NCBI GenBank assembly: GCA_010672185.1
Contig: JAAHHL010000063.1
Location: 1-15,431 of the forward strand
DNA length: 15,431 bases
Direction: 5' to 3'
From: Caldora sp. SIO3E6
GTDB lineage: Bacteria > Cyanobacteriota > Cyanobacteriia > Cyanobacteriales > Coleofasciculaceae
Below, one piece after another: positions 1 to 7,568 of this stretch (the stretch's first letter is position 1; the number at the start of each line of letters is the position of its first letter). The notes beneath the pieces were generated by a model. It had not been told where the DNA came from. It saw only the letters and a list, made by a program, of their open reading frames with translations, and searched no databases. The translations under genes were made by a program, and so were the position numbers.

Positions 1-10
1 TGTAAAGAAA

Positions 11-45
11 GGGAATAGGGAACAGGGAACAGGGAACAGAGAACA
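11..45. repeat. Heptamer tandem repeat, GGGAACA type
   Basis: Five back-to-back 7-bp units are seen: GGGAATA, then three GGGAACA, then GAGAACA. This is a short tandemly repeated repetitive sequence of the kind common between cyanobacterial genes. A related GGGAATA/GGGAATG array lies at 4644-4671. Confidence 0.9.
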
Positions 46-90
46 GTCTACTTTCATACATGGTAGTGAAATTTTTTTCATCGGGACTTC

Positions 91-184
91 CTCCTGCCTC
101 CTGCCTCCTGCCTCCTGCCTCCTGCCTTCTGCCTCCTGCCTCCTGCCTCCTGCCTCCTGCCTCCTGCCTCCTGCCTCCTGCCTC
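91..184. repeat. Heptamer tandem repeat, (CTCCTGC)13
   Basis: Thirteen consecutive CTCCTGC units fill 91-181, followed by a partial unit. Only the sixth unit (126-132, CTTCTGC) differs. The array ends about 10 bp beyond the stop codon of prmA, so it would lie in the 3' untranslated part of the serA-prmA message, where it reads as GCAGGAG repeats. Near-perfect identity of units suggests recent expansion or ongoing slippage. Confidence 0.95.
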
Positions 185-193
185 GTTATATCC

Positions 194-1117
194 CTAAGAT
201 CTTCTAATATTAAAGCAACACCATTCTTGACGTTTCCAGAGAGCTGCTACCACCCAGTTGTACTGTTCTAGAGTATCAGCAATGGGTTTAGCTTGATCTA
301 ACAAAATCCCGCTAAGGATACCCCATGTTTTAGGGCCAGCGATCGCAGTGAGTCCTGGAATCAGTTCAATAATTACTTCTGCCAGAATATTGCAGAGAAT
401 TCCATCTACTGCTTGATGGTGAGTTAACTTCTGCAACTGCTCAACACTACCTCTCTCCACAACTATTTGCTGGGCACTAATTTGATTTAAATCACGGTTA
501 GCGCGGGCAGAACGCACAGCCAGGGGGTCTGTATCCACTGCATAGACTTTGGTCGCACCTAGCAAGATCGCTCCAATAGAAAGAATACCAGAGCCGCAAC
601 CAATATCAGCTACCACACCCTTACTACCATCCCCTAGCCGCATTTCCAGGGCTTCCAAACACAGCTGAGTAGTTGAGTGAGTACCTGTACCAAAAGCGGC
701 TCCAGGATCAAGGCGTAATAGCAGCCGTTCCGAGGATTCTTCTGGCTCCGATAACCAAGCGGGGTAGATCAATAAGTGATCGCCGATTTCTTGGGGTTGC
801 CAGTGATCTTTCCAGCTACTAGCCCAATCCTCTTCATCAATCAAACGCCAATGTACTATCGGTATTTGCTGTCTCAAAGTCAGAGCATCCTGACGCAGCC
901 ACAGGGAAAGAGCCGCTAAATCCAAGAGTTGTGCTTGCATTTGAGGTAAGTAACTACACAGCAGGTGGGAATTTCCCTTAACCTCGCTGGACATACCACG
1001 ACAACCAAATTTTTCCAGTCGCCAGAAGATTAAATCCTCCAAAGCAGGGTCACAGAGAATTTTGATTTCCCACCAGCTGTTTGCCATAATCCCAGAATTG
1101 CTTACATCGGAATCCAT
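194..1117 (-). CDS. prmA: Ribosomal protein L11 methyltransferase PrmA
   Basis: PrmA is a cytoplasmic enzyme that uses S-adenosylmethionine to trimethylate ribosomal protein L11. The 307-residue product begins a few residues before the WWEI stretch typical of the family N-terminus. It carries the conserved DPGAAFGTGTH segment, the class I SAM-binding motif ADIGCGSGILSIGA with the acidic end of strand 2 (AVDTDPLA), and the NILAEV motif near the active site. Length is normal. I kept the first ATG (1115-1117) because a strong GGAGG lies 4 bp upstream (1122-1126 on the complement). An internal ATG at 1085-1087 (MANSWWEI) would also give a complete protein with a weaker ribosome site. It lies downstream of serA on the same strand, 162 bp away, and is probably cotranscribed with it. 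Family assignment is secure. Confidence 0.96.
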   Translation of the reverse strand: MDSDVSNSGIMANSWWEIKILCDPALEDLIFWRLEKFGCRGMSSEVKGNSHLLCSYLPQMQAQLLDLAALSLWLRQDALTLRQQIPIVHWRLIDEEDWASSWKDHWQPQEIGDHLLIYPAWLSEPEESSERLLLRLDPGAAFGTGTHSTTQLCLEALEMRLGDGSKGVVADIGCGSGILSIGAILLGATKVYAVDTDPLAVRSARANRDLNQISAQQIVVERGSVEQLQKLTHHQAVDGILCNILAEVIIELIPGLTAIAGPKTWGILSGILLDQAKPIADTLEQYNWVVAALWKRQEWCCFNIRRS

Positions 1118-1131
1118 CTCCCCTCCGAGAA

Positions 1132-1162
1132 TCCCACACTATAACGCCAGCTTAGTGTGGGA
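1132..1162 (-). promoter_or_regulatory. Hairpin in serA-prmA intergenic leader
   Basis: A perfect 9-bp inverted repeat is seen: TCCCACACT at 1132-1140 and its complement at 1154-1162, with a 13-nt loop. In the minus-strand transcript it sits about 5 nt upstream of the prmA ribosome-binding site. No U-run follows, so it is not a standard intrinsic terminator. RNA processing, stabilisation or translational control of prmA is inferred. Confidence 0.5.
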
Positions 1163-1279
1163 GTACGTCAAAATTGAGCAATTCAGAATTTCTCCTGACT
1201 ACCGACTTTTGTTTCCTTTAGGGTCAAAGCTTGATTAATATTCGGCACTATCCCCGAAATATCTAACTTCACCATGCCC

Positions 1280-2863
1280 CTACAAAGTTACCGTATAAGC
1301 ATCCCGAATTCCAGAAACTTTCATAATCTCCTCCAAAATGCCCTCTGGTAGGGGGTCATCAATACTCAATACCATGACTGCATCACCCCGGACGATTTTG
1401 CGACCAACTTGCATACTGGCAATATTGACATTAAAACTGCCTAGCAGCGAACCAATTTTCCCAATAATTCCTGGCATATCCCGGTGCAGAGTAAATAGCA
1501 TGTGATTATTAGGAGGAACATTGATCGGGAACTCATCAACACTAGTGACGTGGATTTCTCCATCACTGAGCAAAGCCCCAGTCACAGAATGTTCTCCCAA
1601 AGAACCTTTGGCTGATAAGTGTAGTGAACCTCCTGAATAGTCTTGAATGGAAGCATCCCGGGTTTCAATCACACGAATTCCCCGTTCTTTAGCTTCAATG
1701 GAAGCATTGACATAATTTACCCGTTCCCGTAACGGCTGGGAAAGTAAGCCTTTAAGGGAAGCTACCACTAAGGGTTGACTATTATTAGTTGCCAACTCTC
1801 CCTGTAACCGCACATTCAATACCTCAATGCGTCCTCCCGCTAATTGACCGACCAAATTACCCAAGGTTTCTGCCAACTGCATATAGGGTTTGAGAGTTTC
1901 CAAGACATTGGGAGAAAGTCCTGGAATATTGACTGCTGAACGAGCAGATAAGCCTAACAGAACGTCACGAATTTGCTCGGCAACATCAATAGCCACATTC
2001 ACTTGAGCTTCTTCGGTAGAGGCTCCTAGGTGGGGAGTCAGGATCACTTCTTTCTCTAGCGATCGCAGGGGCGATTCTCCTAGGGGTTCTGATTCAAAGA
2101 CATCCAAAGCTGCACCAGCAATTTTACCTTCCTTCAAAGCCTCAGCCAGGGCCTCTTCATCAATAATGCCACCTCTAGCACAATTGATAATGCGAGCTCC
2201 TGGTTTCATCTTAGCTAAGGCTTCGGCATTAATTAGATGAGCTGTTTCCGCAGTTTTGGGAATGTGCAGAGTAATATAATCAGACTCCCGCAACAGTAAA
2301 TCCATCTCTACTAAACGACAGCCGAGTTGCTCTGCCCGTTCGACGGAAATAAAGGGGTCATAAGCTAGTAACTTCATGCCCATTGCTTGGGCTGCGGTAG
2401 CCACATGGGAACCAATTTTACCCAAGCCAACAACACCCAAAGTCTTTTTATAAACTTCTGTACCGATGAAGCGCTTGCGGTCCCACTTATTGTTTTTAAC
2501 TGACTCATTAGCATGGGGAATATGACGAGAAAGGGACAGCATCATCGCTAGAGCATGTTCAGCGGCGGCAATAGTATTCCCTTCTGGAGAATTAACTACA
2601 ACAATTCCTTGACGAGTAGCTGCTGCTACATCAACATTATCGACACCAACACCAGCACGCCCAATGATCTTTAGTTGTTTGCCAGCCTCAATAATCTCTT
2701 GGGTAACGCGGGTCCCAGAGCGAATCATCAAGGCATCATATTCTGGGATAATCCCAGCTAGTTCCTCAGGCTTGAGATTGGTTTTGATGTCAACCTGAGC
2801 AACTTGGGAAAGGATATCAATTCCAGCTTGATTAATTGAGTCAGAGACGAGAACCTTAGACAT
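1280..2863 (-). CDS. serA: D-3-phosphoglycerate dehydrogenase SerA
   Basis: SerA oxidises 3-phosphoglycerate to 3-phosphohydroxypyruvate with NAD, the committed step of serine biosynthesis. The 527-residue protein is the long type I form. The N-terminal substrate domain contains RSGTRVT and GRAGVGVDNVD. The NAD-binding Rossmann motif is GLGKIGSHVA. Catalytic residues are visible in CARGGIIDE (Arg), DVFESEP (Glu) and LTPHLGAST (His). An intervening substrate-binding (ASB) domain covers roughly residues 320-450, and a C-terminal ACT domain begins near NHMLFTLHRDMPG. In relatives the ACT domain binds serine for feedback control, so allosteric regulation is likely but not shown here. The start is an ATG with a weak TAGG just upstream. 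The gene is divergent from the membrane protein at 3142, and prmA follows it. Confidence 0.98.
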   Translation of the reverse strand: MSKVLVSDSINQAGIDILSQVAQVDIKTNLKPEELAGIIPEYDALMIRSGTRVTQEIIEAGKQLKIIGRAGVGVDNVDVAAATRQGIVVVNSPEGNTIAAAEHALAMMLSLSRHIPHANESVKNNKWDRKRFIGTEVYKKTLGVVGLGKIGSHVATAAQAMGMKLLAYDPFISVERAEQLGCRLVEMDLLLRESDYITLHIPKTAETAHLINAEALAKMKPGARIINCARGGIIDEEALAEALKEGKIAGAALDVFESEPLGESPLRSLEKEVILTPHLGASTEEAQVNVAIDVAEQIRDVLLGLSARSAVNIPGLSPNVLETLKPYMQLAETLGNLVGQLAGGRIEVLNVRLQGELATNNSQPLVVASLKGLLSQPLRERVNYVNASIEAKERGIRVIETRDASIQDYSGGSLHLSAKGSLGEHSVTGALLSDGEIHVTSVDEFPINVPPNNHMLFTLHRDMPGIIGKIGSLLGSFNVNIASMQVGRKIVRGDAVMVLSIDDPLPEGILEEIMKVSGIRDAYTVTL

Positions 2864-3141
2864 TACCTAATTGGGGTTGAAATGAGCTTGTCCCAATTGC
2901 GCTCCTCTACCAGAAAGGAATTTCTAGACAAAGAGCGCTGCAAGCGACAGACGACAAATAGCAGTCAACTGCTGGATGCAGTGGGATTATAGTTGAAACA
3001 ACAGTGAGTGTTTACTTCAGTAGGCTATATTAACGGCAAAGGGTCACTACTTTCTCAGTTGTCTGAAAATTTTTAGGTTTCTCAAGATAATTTCAGAATA
3101 AGGGTAAAGTAAGTCTTGTGTCCGACGAACAATTGTGATCA
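2864..3141. other. Divergent intergenic region serA / 3142 gene
   Basis: This 278-bp stretch separates two diverging genes and should carry promoters for both. No convincing -35/-10 pair, long hairpin or tandem repeat stands out to the eye. Confidence 0.4.
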
Positions 3142-3654
3142 ATGAACTATCTGATTGCCATATTGCCCAACCGCATTGAGGCAGAAGCCGCCTACACTGC
3201 TCTAGAAAAAGCAGACTTACCGATGGATAAGGTAACTATTTTGGGTAGAGGATACCAAACTGCTGATGAATTTGGTTTAATTGACCCCGGCACTAAAGCC
3301 AAAAAGCAAATTTATCAACTGGCATTTTTGTTGATTCCCTTCGGCTTTGCAGCAGGTTATGTCTTTAACTTGCAGACAGGAATAGTAATCGTTCCGGTAA
3401 CAGGTGCTATCGGCAACCATATCATCGGCGGCTTGTTCGGTGCGATCGCAGGAGCAATGGGAAGTTTTTTCGTTGGTGGTGGTGTTGGTTTAAGCCTTGG
3501 CAGTGGAGATGCTTTGTCTTACCGTAATCGCCTCAATGCTGGAAAATATCTGATTGTGGTCAAAGGTTCTGAAAGTTTGACTGGGCAAGCCACAACCTTA
3601 CTCAAACAATTCAATCTTGAGAATATACAAGGTTACATCGAGCCAGAGAATTAA
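3142..3654 (+). CDS. Glycine-rich membrane protein, stress-protein-like
   Basis: The 170-residue protein begins with a short alpha/beta segment (MNYLIAILPNRIEAEAAYTAL) that resembles the start of the general stress protein 17M (YflT)/DUF1269-like group. Residues about 58-75 and 80-120 are hydrophobic and very rich in Gly (IIGGLFGAIAGAMGSFFVGG), consistent with a pair of tightly packed membrane helices of glycine-zipper type. A second alpha/beta segment (GKYLIVVKGSESL) closes the chain. This suggests a split ferredoxin-like domain with an inserted membrane hairpin. No enzymatic motif is visible. It stands alone, divergent from serA. No good Shine-Dalgarno precedes the ATG. A HIP1 site lies inside at 3442-3449. 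The function is unknown, and the family call is tentative. Confidence 0.85.
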   Translation: MNYLIAILPNRIEAEAAYTALEKADLPMDKVTILGRGYQTADEFGLIDPGTKAKKQIYQLAFLLIPFGFAAGYVFNLQTGIVIVPVTGAIGNHIIGGLFGAIAGAMGSFFVGGGVGLSLGSGDALSYRNRLNAGKYLIVVKGSESLTGQATTLLKQFNLENIQGYIEPEN

Positions 3655-3692
3655 GAATTAATAATCAACATCAAATTCCGTATACTTTGTAG

Positions 3693-3750
3693 GGGCGGGT
3701 TTAGGGATATCTTAACGCATTCGACGATAACTGTTGTACAAAACCCGCCC
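3693..3750. repeat. Inverted repeat GGGCGGGTTT, possible MITE remnant
   Basis: GGGCGGGTTT at 3693-3702 is a perfect inverted copy of AAACCCGCCC at 3741-3750, with 38 nt between. It lies about 40 bp after the stop of the membrane-protein gene, and no T-run follows. It looks like a small dispersed repeat (miniature element) rather than a simple terminator, although it could fold in the transcript. There is no transposase. Confidence 0.55.
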
Positions 3751-3790
3751 TATCGATAACCTTACGGATTACTAAAATTACCTCAAACAT

Positions 3791-3922
3791 TTATGAGATA
3801 AGACTTTGGCGTCTTTTTAGCTCCCAAAAACACGACCAGGCGATCGCTTCTGCTTGTAAATTGAGAGAAGCAACTCCATAAATATCCTGGTAGGATGCCA
3901 GTTCCACAATTGTTGGTTGCAT
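3791..3922 (-). CDS. Possible 43-aa ORF, likely gene remnant
   Basis: On the minus strand an ATG at 3922 opens 43 codons ending in TAA at 3791. The peptide contains TIVELASYQDIYGVASLN and EAIAWSCFWELKRRQ, which looks like real protein: an acidic/aromatic amphipathic helix, with codon use like neighbouring genes and a HIP1 site at 3840-3847. The frame stays open about 12 codons upstream of the ATG to an in-frame TAG. No Shine-Dalgarno sequence is seen. It may be a small gene or the surviving end of a decayed one. I do not recognise the family. Confidence 0.3.
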   Translation of the reverse strand: MQPTIVELASYQDIYGVASLNLQAEAIAWSCFWELKRRQSLIS

Positions 3923-3992
3923 CAGAGACTTAGGCTGGTACTGATTCAATTCTTTAACCTAAAATAAAGACAGTTAGTGGGTTAAAAGTGCT

Positions 3993-4592
3993 ATGAGTTC
4001 TCCCATCGTCACTCAATCTCCATTGCTAGATTCGGAGCAAAGGGTACTGCTTCATGGAGTTGATTGGCATCAGTACGAGAGTTTGCTAGGTGTTCTAGGA
4101 AATAACTTTCCCACATTGCGCCTGAGCTACTTAGAAGGAACCCTAGAAATCACGACTAATTCTCCAGAACATGAGGAACTCAAAAAGGTGATTGGGATGT
4201 TGATAGAAGCCTATCTACAAGAGACCCGAACTCGGTTTCATGCCGAGGGTTCCACTACTTTTCGCCAAGCTGCCAAGAAGCGAGGCTTAGAACCTGATGA
4301 GTGCTATTGTTTAGGAGCAAAAAAAGAATTTCCAGATTTGGCAATTGAAGTAGTTATCACTAGTGGATTAGTCAATAAGTTAGACATTTATCAAGGTTTG
4401 GGAGTACGGGAAGTTTGGCAGTGGCAATCAGAAAAATTTTCTATTTATCATCTGCGCTCAACTGGATATGAGCTAGTAGAAGCCAGTGAGTTACTATCCG
4501 CATTAGACCTCAAATTGCTAGCCAGTTATGTCAAACCTGAAGAGCAATTTGATGCAGTGATGGCATTTCGAGAAACTTTACGCCGGATGTGA
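3993..4592 (+). CDS. Uma2-family PD-(D/E)XK nuclease-like protein (1)
   Basis: This 199-residue protein belongs to the Uma2 (DUF820) family, which has a restriction-endonuclease-like fold and is greatly expanded in cyanobacteria. Visible family marks are SYLEGTLEI (about 45-53) with a following SPEHE, and the catalytic-looking core FPDLAIEVV (Asp115, Glu119), then Lys129 in the helix before LGVREVWQW. The N-terminus carries about 25 extra residues before the usual start of the domain. The true substrate of Uma2 proteins is not established; nuclease activity is inferred from fold. It is monocistronic in appearance, with poor ribosome-site sequence upstream. It shares little direct sequence with the second Uma2 gene 234 bp downstream, so the pair is not a recent tandem duplication. 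Confidence 0.9.
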   Translation: MSSPIVTQSPLLDSEQRVLLHGVDWHQYESLLGVLGNNFPTLRLSYLEGTLEITTNSPEHEELKKVIGMLIEAYLQETRTRFHAEGSTTFRQAAKKRGLEPDECYCLGAKKEFPDLAIEVVITSGLVNKLDIYQGLGVREVWQWQSEKFSIYHLRSTGYELVEASELLSALDLKLLASYVKPEEQFDAVMAFRETLRRM

Positions 4593-4617
4593 ATTAGATA
4601 TAGTGTTTCTCATACTT

Positions 4618-4679
4618 GTGAGGTACATTAGTTATTGGTTTTTGGGAATAGGGAATGGGGAATGGGAGATGTACCTCAC
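4618..4679. repeat. Inverted repeat enclosing a heptamer array
   Basis: GTGAGGTACAT at 4618-4628 is matched by its exact reverse complement at 4669-4679. The intervening 40 bp are largely a GGGAATA/GGGAATG/GGAGATG heptamer array (4644-4671). It follows the first Uma2 gene by about 25 bp and could fold in its transcript. No T-run follows the stem. Confidence 0.6.
4644..4671. repeat. Heptamer tandem repeat, GGGAATR type
   Basis: Four units are seen: GGGAATA, GGGAATG, GGGAATG, GGAGATG. They belong to the same repeat family as 11-45. The last unit overlaps the right arm of the inverted repeat. Confidence 0.8.
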
Positions 4680-4716
4680 GAATGCGATAATTGCTATATT
4701 AGTACCGCTCCACAGA

Positions 4717-4772
4717 ATTCTAAATTCTAAATTCTAAATTCTAAATTCTAAATTCTAAATTCTAAATTCTAA
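4717..4772. repeat. Heptamer tandem repeat, (ATTCTAA)8
   Basis: Eight perfect ATTCTAA units with no variation. It is followed after one base by a different heptamer array. Confidence 0.95.
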
Positions 4773-4773
4773 A

Positions 4774-4815
4774 TTATCCATTATCCATTATCCATTATCC
4801 ATTATCCATTATCCA
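4774..4815. repeat. Heptamer tandem repeat, (TTATCCA)6
   Basis: Six perfect TTATCCA units ending 10 bp before the ATG of the second Uma2 gene. The array occupies the position where a promoter and ribosome-binding site would be expected. Confidence 0.95.
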
Positions 4816-4825
4816 TTATTAATCC

Positions 4826-5380
4826 ATGATTGCCATTCCAAATTACATCACTCCTGAAGAATATCTCGACATCGAACGCCAAAGCCCAATCCGCCATGAA
4901 TATCTGCGCGGCTTAGTCTATGCGATGGCTGGTGGTACAGATAATCATGACCGTATTGCCCTAAACCTTCTGAGTCTGATTAACTTGCATTTAGGCAACT
5001 CGGATTGCCGATTTCACTCCGGTAGTGTGAAGGTCAATTACCAAGATGAGTTTTATTACTATCCCGATGCCTTCGTTACTTGTGACCCAAGAGACCGCAA
5101 TGACCGCCACATCAAGAGATACCCTAAACTGATTGTTGAAGTACTTTCCCCCAGTACAAAAACTTTTGATTTAGGGGAAAAATTTAGAAATTACTCAAAA
5201 ATAGCATCTTTGGAAGAATATGTCTTAATTTCTCAAGAAAGCCAGCAGGTAGAATGTCGCCGTCGCACCTCGTCGAATACTTGGGAGACAGTTGTTTACG
5301 AGATAGGTGAGCTTGTGTTACTAAAAAGTATCAACCTGGAGTTTGCGATCGCTCAACTGTATCAGGGTCTTGATAACTAG
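4826..5380 (+). CDS. Uma2-family PD-(D/E)XK nuclease-like protein (2)
   Basis: This 184-residue protein is a standard-length Uma2/DUF820 member. It opens with the typical TPEEYLDIER and HEYLRG motifs. The predicted nuclease core is YYPDAFV (Asp81), then LIVEVLSPST (Glu105) and FDLGEKFRNY (Lys119), followed by EYVLIS. These features are the most common cyanobacterial Uma2 form. The biochemical role is unproven in the family. The start codon sits 10 bp after a heptamer array and has no recognisable Shine-Dalgarno, so expression may be weak or leaderless, or the repeats may have inserted into the original leader. A HIP1 site (5345-5352) lies near the 3' end. Confidence 0.93.
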   Translation: MIAIPNYITPEEYLDIERQSPIRHEYLRGLVYAMAGGTDNHDRIALNLLSLINLHLGNSDCRFHSGSVKVNYQDEFYYYPDAFVTCDPRDRNDRHIKRYPKLIVEVLSPSTKTFDLGEKFRNYSKIASLEEYVLISQESQQVECRRRTSSNTWETVVYEIGELVLLKSINLEFAIAQLYQGLDN

Positions 5381-5827
5381 TGTGAGCGGTTTTGTATGGG
5401 GTTCATCCATCGAGTATGGCTTACCAAAGCAGGAAAGTAGGTTTGGTATGAAAAACTGAACTATGTTAAGAAAAGTAAACATAGGTCAGACTCTTACTAA
5501 TGACAAAGGACAAAGGACAAAGGACGATCCTCACTAGCTAACTATAATTATCCAAACCTACTAATCTCGTTTTATTGCTCTGTTCCCTCCCTTTTTCTTT
5601 TGATTATCATCATCTAGATTAATCTCTATACTGAGACATATTGACAAAACGTCTTTTATTGTAACTTTTTAGCAATATATAGTATAGTAGAAGCAAGGAT
5701 TACTTTATTCGAGTTACCACGACTTAGACATTCTATGGCCTAACTTTGTAACCTTGTGCTGGAAACGTTTCTATGCTCTAGTTTTTGCGAGACGGTAAAT
5801 TTAGGATAGATGGTTGGCTGAATAATT
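5381..5827. other. 447-bp intergenic region before the GTPase operon
   Basis: No gene is visible. It contains three GACAAAG heptamers (5502-5522). The last 200 bp are A+T-rich and should hold the promoter for the downstream operon. TATAGT at 5683-5688 is a plausible -10 element, but no good -35 lies at standard spacing (TTGACA at 5641 is too far upstream). No strong Shine-Dalgarno precedes the first GTPase start at 5828. Confidence 0.4.
5502..5525. repeat. Heptamer tandem repeat, (GACAAAG)3
   Basis: Three perfect GACAAAG units plus a partial GAC. Confidence 0.85.
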
Positions 5828-6589
5828 ATGTCAATAGTAGTTATCGGTGATCAAGGTGTAGGTAAAACGACATTAATGCTAGAGCTGGCTAGACCTAGCA
5901 ACGGTAATGTTCAAGTTAGTTATCCTAGCTTTGCTCAACTCAAAAACGATTTTATGATTAATAATCAAATTGTTCCTACAGATAACGTTTATAACACTGC
6001 TTTAAAAGTCAAAGTTAATTTACCTAGTTATTTTAAAGAATTTGATGTTAATTGGGTTGATACTGCCGGTGAAGCTTGGAAACCCTATTCCCAGTGGCAA
6101 ATAGACCATCCTAGTGAGTGGGCAGATACTTTAGAATCGTTAAGAACATCCCAAGGTTTGATGCTAATTATGGCTCCTCACCGGAGTCTTCTGCGAGAAG
6201 ATTTACTTGAAAAATCTCCCGAACAAATAGCGATAAATGATTCTCGCTTTCGTACTAAAAAGCAATGGCAAGAACGTTTTAAAGAATGGATTGCCTTTTT
6301 CGAGCTTAACTGCTCAAAAGTCAATCAAATCTTGATCTGTCTAAATATGGCGGACTTATTTTGTGATATTGACACCACGGCAACAAATTTAAAACAAGAT
6401 TATCTTTACAGTAATTTTAAATGGTATAATTACAAAGAAAAAATCTTACTAAATTTTTTCTCAGATGTGATAGATATTATTGACAAATACGACTATAATC
6501 GTCATCTACCTATTCAGCTATTCGTTACAACTTATCGAAACCGTACTCTATTAGAGATTCCTTGGATATATCTGGGAGGATATTTATAA
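5828..6589 (+). CDS. P-loop GTPase-like protein, double-GTPase member 1
   Basis: The 253-residue protein is a predicted cytoplasmic GTP switch. The P-loop GDQGVGKTT is at residues 7-15, the switch II/Walker B segment WVDTAGE at 76-82, and a G4-like NMAD at 173-176 where most GTPases have NKxD. The small size and divergent G4 fit the DO-GTPase type of TRAFAC GTPases, which occur as adjacent pairs in NTP-dependent conflict and signalling loci. That assignment is from memory of motifs, not a search. It is the first gene of a same-strand run of eight, 55 bp ahead of a second, dissimilar GTPase. Residues 85-165 form an insert rich in Trp and charged residues. No membrane segment is seen. Guanine specificity is inferred and could be altered by the Met in G4. 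Confidence 0.85.
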   Translation: MSIVVIGDQGVGKTTLMLELARPSNGNVQVSYPSFAQLKNDFMINNQIVPTDNVYNTALKVKVNLPSYFKEFDVNWVDTAGEAWKPYSQWQIDHPSEWADTLESLRTSQGLMLIMAPHRSLLREDLLEKSPEQIAINDSRFRTKKQWQERFKEWIAFFELNCSKVNQILICLNMADLFCDIDTTATNLKQDYLYSNFKWYNYKEKILLNFFSDVIDIIDKYDYNRHLPIQLFVTTYRNRTLLEIPWIYLGGYL

Positions 6590-6644
6590 ATTATTATAGA
6601 CAATCATCTTCTTCGGTTAACTGAAAATAGGAGTAGATATAAAC

Positions 6645-7538
6645 ATGACAACAAGTCCATCCGGTGGCGGAGCAAGAAGGGCAATAACGGCAGCTAACAA
6701 GCAAAAAAACATTTACATCATTGGTCCACAAGCATCGGGAAAAACTACTTATTTATCAGCTTTAGCATTAATTGACTATAGTAAAAATAAGACTCACAAA
6801 TTAGTGACTATAAAGCCTCTATCTGCTCATGCCAAAGAATTGGAAGATGAAGGAAAAAACATGTGGATGTCTCAGAGGCCATTATCACCCACTGACATAC
6901 CACACAATCCTCATAGTCTTCCTGACTATAATTTTTTAATTGAAATCTCGAATACTTTTTTACCTACACCTACAAAGATTAAATTGAGTGTTAGAGACTA
7001 TGCAGGAGAATTTTTCAATGATTTAGTAAGACGATCTAATCTTCCCAGATTGGCACAATATTTGAACTATTGTCTGAATGATAAAGCACATGGGCTGCTC
7101 TTAATACTTCCTAAATTCCTAGCTACTGGTGACGATGATGCTGATTCTTTCTATGTAGATGTTCTTCGGGAAATTATCAATGAAGCAAAAAACAAAAATA
7201 TTTTGTCAAAATTGCGTCTTGCTATTGTTATGAGTAAATGTGAGAGAGGAGAGCTTTGGCCTGGTCGTTGGGAACCGGAAAGAGATTTGTTCAAAACACA
7301 CTTGCCAAATACTACCGAATATCTAAACAAATGTCGTCGAATTTTCCACGCTAACATAAAGTTTTTTGCTCTTTCTTCTTTTGGAGTTTTGGATATTAAA
7401 GACCCCCGTCCTAATCGTTATATTTTGGGGAGAGCAAGTGCAGCATTAAATGATAGGAATAAGTGGTCTCCCTATGGTTTACTTAGTCCCTTATATTGGC
7501 TAGCAACTGGAAAAAAGTGGCAAGATAATTCTTTTTAA
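6645..7538 (+). CDS. P-loop GTPase-like protein, double-GTPase member 2
   Basis: The 297-residue protein has a P-loop GPQASGKTT at residues 27-35, a switch II-like RDYAGE at 117-122, a G4-like SKCE at 197-200 and a G5-like LSSFG at 243-247. The first 20 residues are Gly/Ser/Lys-rich and probably flexible. The C-terminal tail contains WSPYGLLSPLYWLATGK, a hydrophobic aromatic segment that looks conserved rather than a full membrane helix. The SKCE variant and adjacency to the first GTPase fit the DO-GTPase2 type, again from pattern rather than search. It has a good AGGAG (6629-6633) 11 bp before its ATG. The two GTPases likely act as a pair, possibly as heterodimer or relay, inferred only from adjacency. 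Confidence 0.85.
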   Translation: MTTSPSGGGARRAITAANKQKNIYIIGPQASGKTTYLSALALIDYSKNKTHKLVTIKPLSAHAKELEDEGKNMWMSQRPLSPTDIPHNPHSLPDYNFLIEISNTFLPTPTKIKLSVRDYAGEFFNDLVRRSNLPRLAQYLNYCLNDKAHGLLLILPKFLATGDDDADSFYVDVLREIINEAKNKNILSKLRLAIVMSKCERGELWPGRWEPERDLFKTHLPNTTEYLNKCRRIFHANIKFFALSSFGVLDIKDPRPNRYILGRASAALNDRNKWSPYGLLSPLYWLATGKKWQDNSF

Positions 7539-7568
7539 ATAAAGTAACTAGATTGTTAGGTGGCAAAA

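Noticed and set aside
91..184. CTCCTGC array as a possible CRISPR
   Set aside because: Units are 7 bp and contiguous with no spacers.
3993..5380. Uma2 pair as effectors of the downstream GTPase operon
   Set aside because: They are separated by 447 bp and repeats, Uma2 genes are abundant throughout cyanobacterial genomes, and nothing in the sequence links them.
5463..5537. 24-codon ORF beginning ATG TTA AGA AAA
   Set aside because: It runs through the GACAAAG heptamer array and has no ribosome site; treated as chance.
7560..7562. GTG as start of the 638-aa protein
   Set aside because: It lies inside AGGTGG, which is well placed as the ribosome site for the ATG at 7569.
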